Assembly (NCBI GenBank): GCA_020636675.1
Contig: JACJXK010000023.1
Location: 1 to 37,229 of the forward strand
From: Prevotellaceae bacterium
GTDB lineage: Bacteria > Bacteroidota > Bacteroidia > Bacteroidales > Paludibacteraceae
Length of the DNA stretch: 37,229 nt
Direction of reading: 5' to 3'
The position numbers and the translations under genes were made by a program. Positions within the stretch are counted from its first letter, which is position 1, and the number at the start of each line of letters is the position of its first letter. The notes below the pieces were generated by a model. The model saw nothing but the letters and a program-made list of their open reading frames with translations, had not been told where the DNA came from and did not search any database. Shown here piece after piece: positions 16,886-22,869 of this stretch.

Positions 16886-17635
16886 ATGACGAAGTCTGAA
16901 TTATTGGACATTATCGCTAGTCCTTCGTCTGTTGATAAGGATGTGCTGCGTGACCTTCAGGATTACGTAAAGGAGTATCCTTATTCCCAGACATTCCGTA
17001 TGCTTTACCTGAAGGGACTCGACAATACGCAGGATGTCAGATATGGTAATGAGTTGAAGACGACTTCCCTTTATGTGACGGATCGCCGGAATCTGTACCG
17101 TTTTATTTCTGATAAGCCGCAAGCTCAGGTAAAGGAGCAGAGGCAGAACTCTATATCGTTGCGTGAAGTTCCGAAAATGGAGACGGAATCGGTGGATGCT
17201 GGCGACAAGACGGAAGCTGTGGCTCCCATCGTGGACATTCAGTCTTATTTGCAAGGAAAGGAGGATGATTCCTTGTCGGGTTTGGCAGCATCTATCAATG
17301 ATAAGCCAAAACCTCAGTTGAAACATCAGGATTTGATAGATAACTTTTTGCAGGCTAGCGAATCGTCAGACATATATGTCAGGATGGACAAGCCTGATGG
17401 AGAGGAAGAACCTGTGGTAGAGTCTTCTAAACCCATCCAGGAGGATGCGAGAGGCGAACAGGAAGAGTTCTTTACCGAAACGTTGGCGCGGATATATATT
17501 AAGCAGCATAAATTTGATAAGGCAATTAAAATATTTAAACGTCTAAGCTTGAAATATCCGGAAAAAAGTATTTACTTTGCAGACCAAATTAGGTTTTTCG
17601 AAAAATTAATACAGAATTATAAAATAAGAAAATAA
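16886..17635 (+). CDS. Conserved Bacteroidota protein with C-terminal TPR-like helices
   Basis: A 249-residue cytoplasmic protein with no signal peptide. The N-terminal part is helical (ELLDIIASPSS..., quoted in part, with a PYSQTFRMLYLKGL segment). The middle (about 75-200) is low-complexity, acidic and probably disordered. The end holds a helix pair resembling a TPR (FFTETLARIYIKQHKFDKAI, KIFKRLSLKYPEKSIYF). The start is the ATG at 16886; the frame extends five codons to a TTG. It overlaps secG by one base (TAATG), so translation is likely coupled. Function is unknown. I have seen such proteins adjoining secG in this phylum, but I would not infer a secretion role from that alone. Confidence 0.72.
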   Translation: MTKSELLDIIASPSSVDKDVLRDLQDYVKEYPYSQTFRMLYLKGLDNTQDVRYGNELKTTSLYVTDRRNLYRFISDKPQAQVKEQRQNSISLREVPKMETESVDAGDKTEAVAPIVDIQSYLQGKEDDSLSGLAASINDKPKPQLKHQDLIDNFLQASESSDIYVRMDKPDGEEEPVVESSKPIQEDARGEQEEFFTETLARIYIKQHKFDKAIKIFKRLSLKYPEKSIYFADQIRFFEKLIQNYKIRK

Positions 17636-17967
17636 TGATTTATACAATTATTACGAGTTTTATTGTGATCGCTTCGATCCTATTGGTAGGAGTCGTTTTG
17701 GTACAGAATTCGAAAGGTGGAGGCTTGTCATCTGGATTTGCTGCCCAGAACCAAATCATGGGAGTTAAGAAAACTACGGATTTCATAGAAAAGGCAACTT
17801 GGATTTTGGTGGGTGTCGTTGTCTTTTTGAGTGTGGTGTCTGCAGGTTTCATTCCTACACAGAATAAGATCCAGAGTTCCGAATTGGACGGACAAATAGA
17901 AAACGTTATGAATACAAACCCAACAAACACTCCTGATTTTGGTGGTTCTGATGCTGCCGAGAAGTAA
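17635..17967 (+). CDS. secG: Preprotein translocase subunit SecG
   Basis: A small integral membrane subunit that assists SecYEG-mediated export. The 110-residue sequence has two membrane helices (about 4-22 and 55-72) separated by the conserved loop QNSKGGGLSSGFA and an NQIMGVKKTTDF segment, all hallmarks of SecG. The acidic, Asn/Thr-rich tail is cytoplasm- or periplasm-exposed and variable. It is the last gene of the plus-strand series that begins with pdxA and is followed by a strong terminator. Confidence 0.95.
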   Translation: MIYTIITSFIVIASILLVGVVLVQNSKGGGLSSGFAAQNQIMGVKKTTDFIEKATWILVGVVVFLSVVSAGFIPTQNKIQSSELDGQIENVMNTNPTNTPDFGGSDAAEK

Positions 17968-17994
17968 TTGTTAGTTGTTGGAGATAGGAATGAA

Positions 17995-18027
17995 GGAGAT
18001 GGGCCTGATGGTCTGTCTCCTTTTTTT
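17995..18027 (+). terminator. Rho-independent terminator after secG
   Basis: GGAGATGGGCC and GGTCTGTCTCC form an 11-bp stem (with wobble pairs), loop TGAT, followed by seven T. It separates secG from the convergent ClC gene, whose stop codon lies at its T-tract. Confidence 0.88.
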
Positions 18028-19562
18028 CAGTATACGGTTGCCAATCCGTTCAGTGGCTCGTGTAGTTTCTCTACGTCGGCGGCGTCTAACTCTATTTCAA
18101 GTTGGTCGCCGTCTTTCAGCCTGTAATTGCCTTTGGGGTCGAGGATTCCGTCAAATCTATAAGCCGCTATGATTTCGCAGTTGTTTGGTAAACTGATTTC
18201 GTTGACGCGTTTCCCGTCGAAGTAGGAGCCTGCCATGACGGTCAGATGTATTGATATCCGCCCTTGTTGCTTGTATTCCGTCTGATTGATGAAATCGCTG
18301 TATAGGATAGTGTAAAATGGAGTCATGTTGAAGAAATGGGTGATGAAGTAGGTGAGAGTCCCGATGATGACGGTGGCTAGAAGTATGTCAAACTGTCCGG
18401 TTATCTCCGTGATTAAGACCATCGCAGTTACGGGTGTTCTGACGATGGCGATGAAGAAGGAAGACATGCCAATGAGTACGAAGTATCCGATGCAGGAAGG
18501 GTCTGATATTCCTAATTGAATGAGCAGTATGGCGAATATTTTGCCTGCTAGTCCGCCTGTCACCAGCATTGGGAGAAATATGCCGCCGGGAAATCCCAGG
18601 GAGAAGGATATGGCTGTAAACAGAAAGTGAAGGGTGAGCATGGTGACAATTCCCGACAAAGACACATCGCCGTTGGTGGCTTCCGCCAACAGGTAGTTTT
18701 GCCCGCCGCCGGTTATCTCTACGGCAAAGATGCAGAATAGATAGGTGATGCAGGCAACGGAGAGTAGTTTTATGGAGACAGGCATCTTTATCTTCGGATA
18801 TTGGCGTTTTAAGGAGATTAGTGTCCAATGGTAGCATTTCCCGAACAGAGAGATGAAGATGGCGAAAGATATGTAGACGGCGGCCGATTCGAGGACGGAT
18901 AGCCGTGGCTGGGTTGCTGTTATGATGGTGAAGTTGTTTATGCTGAAGGAGATGTAAGACATGAGGCCGGCCACGATGCTGGCAAGAAGTACGGCGATGG
19001 TGGTCTTTGCCTTCTCGAAGCGTTCGATGGATTCGATGATGAAGATGGAGGCGGAGAGCGGTGCTGAAAATGCAGCGGCAAGTCCTGCTCCTGCTCCTGC
19101 GGCAATAATATGGTTTCTGTCTGCGGCCTTTGTCCCTGTTGTTTTGCTGGCAATGTCGCCGATGTAGGAGCCCATTTGGATGGATGCACCCTCTTTGCCT
19201 AACGATAGCCCGGTGCCTATGGCGATGGTTCCGCTTATGAACTTTGCGATGAGTTGAATCGCACTGTTTTTGTAGACGATTCTTCCGTAGACGATGGCTC
19301 TGGTTTGTGTGATGCCTCCGCCTCCTACCAAAGGAAAACTTTTTATGATCCGTGATACGACAAGGAAGATGCACCAAATCGCAAGTATGAGTAGCAGGTG
19401 TTCGTGCCAATTGGAGTTGCTGGTTAAAATGTGTTCTCGGATGACGGATGATTTCTGTATTAGAAAGTGGTAGGGCACGTCAATCAGTCCGGTAAATAGA
19501 CCTACGGCCAAACAAATACAATAAAGCTTTAATCCGGGAATCTCTTTGAGCCGTAGTCCCAT
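18027..19562 (-). CDS. ClC-family chloride transporter with C-terminal TrkA_C-like domain
   Basis: A 511-residue voltage-gated-type ClC protein with about ten or more hydrophobic helices. The ion-path signatures are GGGGI (80-84, in place of GSGIP), GKEGASIQ (122-129) and GGIFLPM. The gating glutamate is Glu124 and the pore tyrosine lies in PFYTILY. After FIIE (174-177) the residue at the position of the proton glutamate of E. coli ClcA is Ser178. The cytoplasmic end (about 425-505) looks like a TrkA_C/RCK-C domain (KRVNEISLPNNCEIIAAYR, LKDGDQLEIEL), as in many prokaryotic ClC proteins, and may bind a regulatory ligand. It ends at the secG terminator and lies 38 bases downstream of a lipoprotein gene on the same strand. 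Confidence 0.9.
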   Translation of the reverse strand: MGLRLKEIPGLKLYCICLAVGLFTGLIDVPYHFLIQKSSVIREHILTSNSNWHEHLLLILAIWCIFLVVSRIIKSFPLVGGGGITQTRAIVYGRIVYKNSAIQLIAKFISGTIAIGTGLSLGKEGASIQMGSYIGDIASKTTGTKAADRNHIIAAGAGAGLAAAFSAPLSASIFIIESIERFEKAKTTIAVLLASIVAGLMSYISFSINNFTIITATQPRLSVLESAAVYISFAIFISLFGKCYHWTLISLKRQYPKIKMPVSIKLLSVACITYLFCIFAVEITGGGQNYLLAEATNGDVSLSGIVTMLTLHFLFTAISFSLGFPGGIFLPMLVTGGLAGKIFAILLIQLGISDPSCIGYFVLIGMSSFFIAIVRTPVTAMVLITEITGQFDILLATVIIGTLTYFITHFFNMTPFYTILYSDFINQTEYKQQGRISIHLTVMAGSYFDGKRVNEISLPNNCEIIAAYRFDGILDPKGNYRLKDGDQLEIELDAADVEKLHEPLNGLATVY

Positions 19563-19600
19563 GGTCTCGTCTTTTTTTTGTTGAATCGGATACGTGAAAT

Positions 19601-20017
19601 TTAAAATCCTAAAGCCTCAAGTTCGAGTATGGAATCTTTGGAAATGTAGATGTTGATGAATGTCCCGTCGTCGACAATTTCGGCCTCGTGGGAGAATGCC
19701 GTTCCCTTTTCGCTTTTTCCTTCTAGTAAGATGTTTTTCGCGTTTAGTTCGCTCCATTGTCCCTGTATCATATCTGTCACTTCGTTTTTGCTGTCAATGA
19801 TGTTCATCTGAAATGAAAAATCCATGTTCAGCAGTAGGGCATATACTTGACTCTTGTCTTTGCTGAAACTTTTGTATACATGGCTTGTCACTCTTTCCAG
19901 ATAAGGGAGCGTGACGTCATTGTCGGTTCCTATTCGTTTGTTTAAAGCGCCTTTCTGACATCCGAATAATAGAATCGTGAGAATGAATGCAATGATGGTC
20001 TTTGTGAATGTTCTCAT
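19601..20017 (-). CDS. Small lipoprotein, unknown function
   Basis: A 138-residue predicted lipoprotein; the signal peptide ends LLFGC (Cys20). The mature part has LERVTSHVYKSFSKDKSQVYAL, then a beta-rich half with MNIIDSKNEVTDMIQGQW and GTFINIYISKDSIL (segments quoted in part). No family recognised. It precedes the ClC gene on the same strand by 38 bases and may share a transcript. No -7 box is obvious in the 228 bases upstream, which hold only AT-rich DNA before the tRNA-Leu 3' end. Confidence 0.65.
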   Translation of the reverse strand: MRTFTKTIIAFILTILLFGCQKGALNKRIGTDNDVTLPYLERVTSHVYKSFSKDKSQVYALLLNMDFSFQMNIIDSKNEVTDMIQGQWSELNAKNILLEGKSEKGTAFSHEAEIVDDGTFINIYISKDSILELEALGF

Positions 20018-20245
20018 AGCGATAGTTGTGAAGTTACCATCATAAAATGCACAAGGCGGCTTTTTTGTTCGAGTCGCAGATGTTTTTTTTATTTTTATTG
20101 GAAAGAGGTAGCGGAAAAAATGGCGACAGAATTCATTTGACTAAATGGATGTTATGTCGCTTTCCGGATTATTAATTTAATGATGTGTGTGTTGTGTGAT
20201 TTTGAAACAGGTTAGAAAGTGGATTCTGCAGCTGACTCTTAAAAT

Positions 20246-20333
20246 TGGTACCCCGGGCGGGACTTGAACCCGCACGATCGCAATGATCACAGGATTTTAA
20301 GTCCTGCGTGTCTACCAATTCCACCACCAAGGC
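20246..20333 (-). tRNA. tRNA-Leu (anticodon TAA)
   Basis: An 88-base class II tRNA with encoded CCA end. Features: acceptor arm GCCTTGG pairing with CCGGGGT (wobbles included), D-loop TGGTGGAATTGGTAGACAC, anticodon loop CTTAAAA with anticodon TAA, extended variable arm (TGATCATTGCGATCG), and T-arm GCGGGTTCAAGTCCCGC. It lies four bases after tRNA-Gly and is cotranscribed with it. Confidence 0.95.
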
Positions 20334-20337
20334 AACT

Positions 20338-20413
20338 TGGAGCGAAAAACGGGACTCGAACCCGCGACCCCAACCTTGGCAAGGTTGTGCTCTACCAACT
20401 GAGCTATTTTCGC
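20338..20413 (-). tRNA. tRNA-Gly (anticodon GCC)
   Basis: A 76-base tRNA with encoded CCA. The acceptor arm GCGAAAA pairs with TTTTCGC; the D-arm TAGCTCAGTTGGTAGAGC, anticodon arm CAACCTTGCCAAGGTTG (anticodon GCC) and T-arm GCGGGTTCGAGTCCCGT are intact. It is the first gene of the tRNA pair. Confidence 0.95.
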
Positions 20414-20451
20414 ATTAATTTTGTTTTGCATTTCCTCCTGATTTGCGGTTG

Positions 20452-20482
20452 CAAAGATATGCCCAAATTTTAATATCACAAA
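20452..20482 (-). promoter_or_regulatory. Bacteroidota-type promoter for the tRNA-Gly/tRNA-Leu pair
   Basis: On the minus strand TTTG (20482-20479) is followed by 19 bases and then TATCTTTG (20459-20452). Both boxes match the -33 and -7 consensus at canonical spacing, 39 bases before the tRNA-Gly 5' end. It is the clearest promoter in the window and supports the phylum assignment. Confidence 0.88.
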
Positions 20483-20699
20483 ATAAATCGAAGAAAAAAT
20501 GACGGTATTGAATCAAAAAAAACATAAGTACTTATTCCTTAGAGGGTATTGTTGTCGGATGAATTCTTTTTTTTTCGTGGTTTGAGGTGGAATAAGGGAA
20601 GTGTGGTGTTGTATGTCAATGGAGAAGGATCTTGCGTTGTCTGAAATTTGTTTTTTAGGGAAAGCAAATGTTGGAATAATTTGCGATAAATTTTGATAA

Positions 20700-20770
20700 A
20701 ATGCTCATGGTGACATCTACGTTGTTGCCCGCTTTCCGGGAAATGTGGTACGTCCCTCCGCTGTAGACGG
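20700..20770 (-). repeat. Dispersed repeat, copy C (inverted relative to A and B)
   Basis: On the minus strand it reads AGCGGAGGGACGTACCACAT and continues with CCCGGAAAGCGGGCAACAACG. This aligns with copy A at 22071-22154, but the ACTTTTCTTGCCGG end is absent, so it is a truncated copy. Confidence 0.7.
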
Positions 20771-21006
20771 TGGGGGGTGTTTGCCTAACGGCGGTGAGAC
20801 ATGGTGGGGAGAAATCCTGTTTGTCTTGTAAATTAATTCTGTTCTGAAATCTACAACAACGGAATTGGCGCATTCTGATGGAATGCCGTCCCGTCTTTCA
20901 TCCTTTCTTCTACAAATAGATATTCCTACGAGATGTTTTTGCTGACGATAGTCTGATGAAATCACCATACAAGATGTATAGAACTCTACCAAGTTTTTTT
21001 CTAAAG

Positions 21007-21038
21007 AAAAAGAGAGTGCCTATTGTTGTGGCACTCTC
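21007..21038 (-). terminator. Terminator of the Spy-like gene
   Basis: Read on the minus strand, GAGAGTGCC and GGCACTCTC form a perfect nine-base-pair stem with a nine-base loop, followed by TTTTTCTTT. It lies about 80 bases past the stop of the Spy-like gene. Confidence 0.85.
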
Positions 21039-21120
21039 CGGGAGGTTAGATTCAAGTTAAGGTAACATCCTTCGATGTTAAATATCTTTTTTTGAGAAGA
21101 AAGATGACTTCTCTTCTCTG

Positions 21121-21531
21121 TTACATTTTTTCTTTCATTCTGCTGCCTTTGCAGTTGTTGCAGCCTTTGCAGTTCATCCCTTTGCTGCATTTCTTCCCTT
21201 TTTTGAATGTTTTTGAGGCTTGCATCTTTTCCCACTCTTTTAACTGGCTTTTTGTCAGTACGGATTTTACCTCCTGCATCTGTTCGTTACGGATCTCTGC
21301 CCGTTGGTCTCTCAATGCTCTTTTTGAGTGGTATTCCAAACTGTCTTCTTGGCTTTCGTATTTGTCGTCGATAGCCTGTAGCTTTTGCACCTGCTCGTTG
21401 CTCAGCGACAACTGTTGTTGTAAGTCTGATAGCCATTTGGATGGCCTGTCGTTTGTGTTCATCATTCCCCGTTGGGCATAAATGCAGATGACGGCGATAA
21501 GCAGGCCGATTGTAAATAAGGTTCTTTTCAT
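21121..21531 (-). CDS. Spy/CpxP-like periplasmic protein with Cys-rich tail
   Basis: A 136-residue exported protein with a signal peptide ending around IYAQ (17-20). The mature part is a long helical region (35-105) with the family-like segment LSLSNEQVQKLQAIDDKY and the LTxxQ signature LTKSQLKEW (92-100), as in Spy/CpxP chaperone-like and metal-stress proteins. The unusual C-terminus (110-136) is Lys-rich and carries Cys115, Cys121, Cys124 and Cys127, spaced Cx5CxxCxxC, which could bind a metal. It has its own terminator. An 8-bp inverted repeat lies in the upstream leader. A role in envelope stress or metal handling is inference from the family. Confidence 0.78.
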   Translation of the reverse strand: MKRTLFTIGLLIAVICIYAQRGMMNTNDRPSKWLSDLQQQLSLSNEQVQKLQAIDDKYESQEDSLEYHSKRALRDQRAEIRNEQMQEVKSVLTKSQLKEWEKMQASKTFKKGKKCSKGMNCKGCNNCKGSRMKEKM

Positions 21532-21615
21532 AATCTGTTTTTATTGTTTTTGGTAATATAACATCATTTTCGTTCTTTCTGTTTTTCGTTGTTTATGAAT
21601 AAAACATAAAACTTT

Positions 21616-21660
21616 CACGGCTACAGCCTCCGAAAATTCTCGTTTCTAATCTTAGCCGTG
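21616..21660. repeat. Inverted repeat CACGGCTA / TAGCCGTG upstream of the Spy-like gene
   Basis: Arms at 21616-21623 and 21653-21660, perfect over eight bases with a 29-base spacer, about 85 bases ahead of the Spy-like start. No T-run follows on the minus strand. It could be an operator or a leader stem. Confidence 0.4.
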
Positions 21661-22070
21661 CGCAAAACATTCGTTGCATTTACGACATGTGTAAAACCGC
21701 AACAAGAAAGTGATGTTGACCTGAATTCACAAGAAAAAAATGTTTTGCCCTGCTTTTTTATTGGCACATGGCAGGTTCGTGATATGCTTTCTTTCCTTTA
21801 TTCTGTCACTTATAATGGCGATGATTATCTTGATTCTATTATTTGTTTAATTTTGATTTTCAGTGATTATGAAGTAAAGTTCAAAACATCTTGAAAGTAT
21901 GCTTCCAAGCATTGCATTGATAGCAAACATTTCGTAGATTTTCGAACATGATCTCTAAAACGTCTCTTTTTCAACAGGCGTACACTCGCCTTAGGCTGCG
22001 GAGGAGGGGAGGTGCGTGCCGCAGCGTGAAAAAAAACTTTTTGCCCGAGGTACGAGGGGATAAAAAAGGT

Positions 22071-22154
22071 TTTAGCGGAGGGAAGTGCCGTACCTCCCGG
22101 AAAGCGGGCAACAGCGCAGGCACTTTTGCCTACTTTTCTTGCCGGAGAAAAGTA
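22071..22154 (+). repeat. Dispersed repeat, copy A
   Basis: Begins TTTAGCGGAGGGAAGTGCCG, has CCCGGAAAGCGGGCAACAGC in the middle, and ends ACTTTTCTTGCCGGAGAAAA plus GTA. The end is itself an inverted repeat (ACTTTTCT / AGAAAAGT). It aligns with copies B and C. Confidence 0.75.
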
Positions 22155-22279
22155 TGGTGCATTCCTCCGGAATGCGGTTGCCGATGCCTATTTCCCCCTC
22201 TACAAAGAGATAAAGCCTATGGTATTTTGTCAAAATCGTCATAAGTTGTTTTATGCCGATTACTTAGTAATGGCTAAAG

Positions 22280-22361
22280 AATAACTTCCGCAACTTTTTA
22301 ACAGAAAACTTTTTGCATTTAAATCTTGGTAAGCAGAAATCTGCGGAAGTTATTTTTTTAC
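22280..22361 (+). terminator. Long-armed stem-loop with T-tract, function unclear
   Basis: AATAACTTCCGCA (22280-22292) and TGCGGAAGTTATT (22342-22354) are perfect complements over 13 bases, with a 49-base loop, followed directly by a run of T. As a terminator it serves no visible gene, so it may end a small RNA or be a relic of a mobile unit. Confidence 0.45.
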
Positions 22362-22474
22362 TGTTGCTTAATTTTAATTTTTATTCAAAAATTATAGAAA
22401 GACTGGTAAAAGAAAGCGATAAAACATTAACTTAGCGATGAAAAATGGTAGGGTTCTATACATCTTGTAAACGG

Positions 22475-22560
22475 GTTTTGGCGTAGGAAAGTGCCGCACT
22501 TCATGGAATGTGGGCGGCGGCGCAGCTGCTTTTGCTTGCTTTTCTTGCCGGAGAAAAGTA
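22475..22560 (+). repeat. Dispersed repeat, copy B
   Basis: Aligned with copy A over its whole length: GGCGTAGGAAAGTGCCGCAC, then GGGCGGCGGCGCAGCTGC, and the identical end CTTTTCTTGCCGGAGAAAAG plus TA. The first half is more diverged than the last 30 bases. Confidence 0.75.
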
Positions 22561-22669
22561 GGTGTCCGTTCTGCGAAATTCATCAAAATTGGTACGGATT
22601 ATTTCCCTTTTTTGATGATGGTCAGTAATATATCCCATGAATTCGTTAGGTTGAAGTGTTAAAAAACAG

Positions 22670-22677
22670 TAACTTTG
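22670..22677 (+). promoter_or_regulatory. Promoter -7 box upstream of the GH9 gene (TAACTTTG)
   Basis: TAACTTTG matches TAnnTTTG, with TTG 16 bases upstream. Use of this promoter gives a leader of about 185 bases before the GH9 start. A near copy (TAACTTAG) lies near 22430. Confidence 0.5.
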
Positions 22678-22711
22678 CGATGAATAAAAACAAAGGTAAG
22701 ATGAGTGGGTC

Positions 22712-22785
22712 CTGTTGCAAGCACAACCGGAGGCTCTTCGGAAAATGGCAATTAGGCCGTTTTCTGTCAACAGCAATCGGTTGCT
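22712..22785 (+). promoter_or_regulatory. Structured 5' leader of the GH9 gene
   Basis: Several helices overlap in 75 bases. GAAAATGGC (22741-22749) pairs with GCCGTTTTC (22756-22764); an outer pair joins CTGTTG (22712-22717) with CAACAG (22768-22773). A competing set uses CAACCG (22724-22729) with CGGTTG (22778-22783) and a local hairpin AGCAA-TCGG-TTGCT (22772-22785). The overlap of alternative stems suggests a switchable leader; no known riboswitch class is recognised. Confidence 0.4.
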
Positions 22786-22869
22786 GACTCGGCTTCAAAC
22801 ATCGAATATACAGCAAAAGATTAGGCTTGGCTAGTCTGTTTTATGGATTATTATAAAAAAATATAGAGT

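Larger units (their letters stand above)
20414..21006. other. Gene-free stretch holding a repeat copy and the tRNA promoter
   Basis: About 590 bases without a supportable gene. It holds the tRNA promoter, an inverted copy of the dispersed repeat (20700-20770), AT-rich filler, and the downstream terminator of the Spy-like gene beyond its end. Minus-strand frames of 70-90 codons cross the repeat but lack family-like content. Confidence 0.6.
21661..22669. other. Gene-free kilobase with repeats and stem-loops
   Basis: No supportable gene. It contains repeat copies A and B, a long-armed stem-loop (22280-22354), and two copies of a short AACTTnGCGATGAA segment near 22430 and 22671. A GC-rich patch (about 21980-22200) is unlike its AT-rich surroundings. 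The 98-codon frame over 21948-22244 is repeat-derived and low in quality. Confidence 0.6.

Noticed and set aside
18388..19410. 340-codon frame inside the ClC gene, same strand
   Set aside because: An out-of-frame shadow of the ClC gene with extreme His/Arg content; the ClC frame has the expected membrane helices.
20655..20992. Two overlapping minus-strand frames of 72 and 91 codons before tRNA-Gly
   Set aside because: They cross repeat copy C and show no start context, signal or domain pattern.
21948..22244. 98-codon ORF across repeat copy A
   Set aside because: Its codons lie on the dispersed repeat and a GC-rich patch, the product is rich in Arg/Cys with no family-like pattern, and parallel frames cross the other repeat copies.
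20700..22560. Possible CRISPR array from the repeated segments
   Set aside because: Only three diverged copies occur, one inverted, at irregular distances of hundreds of bases; no cas genes are near.
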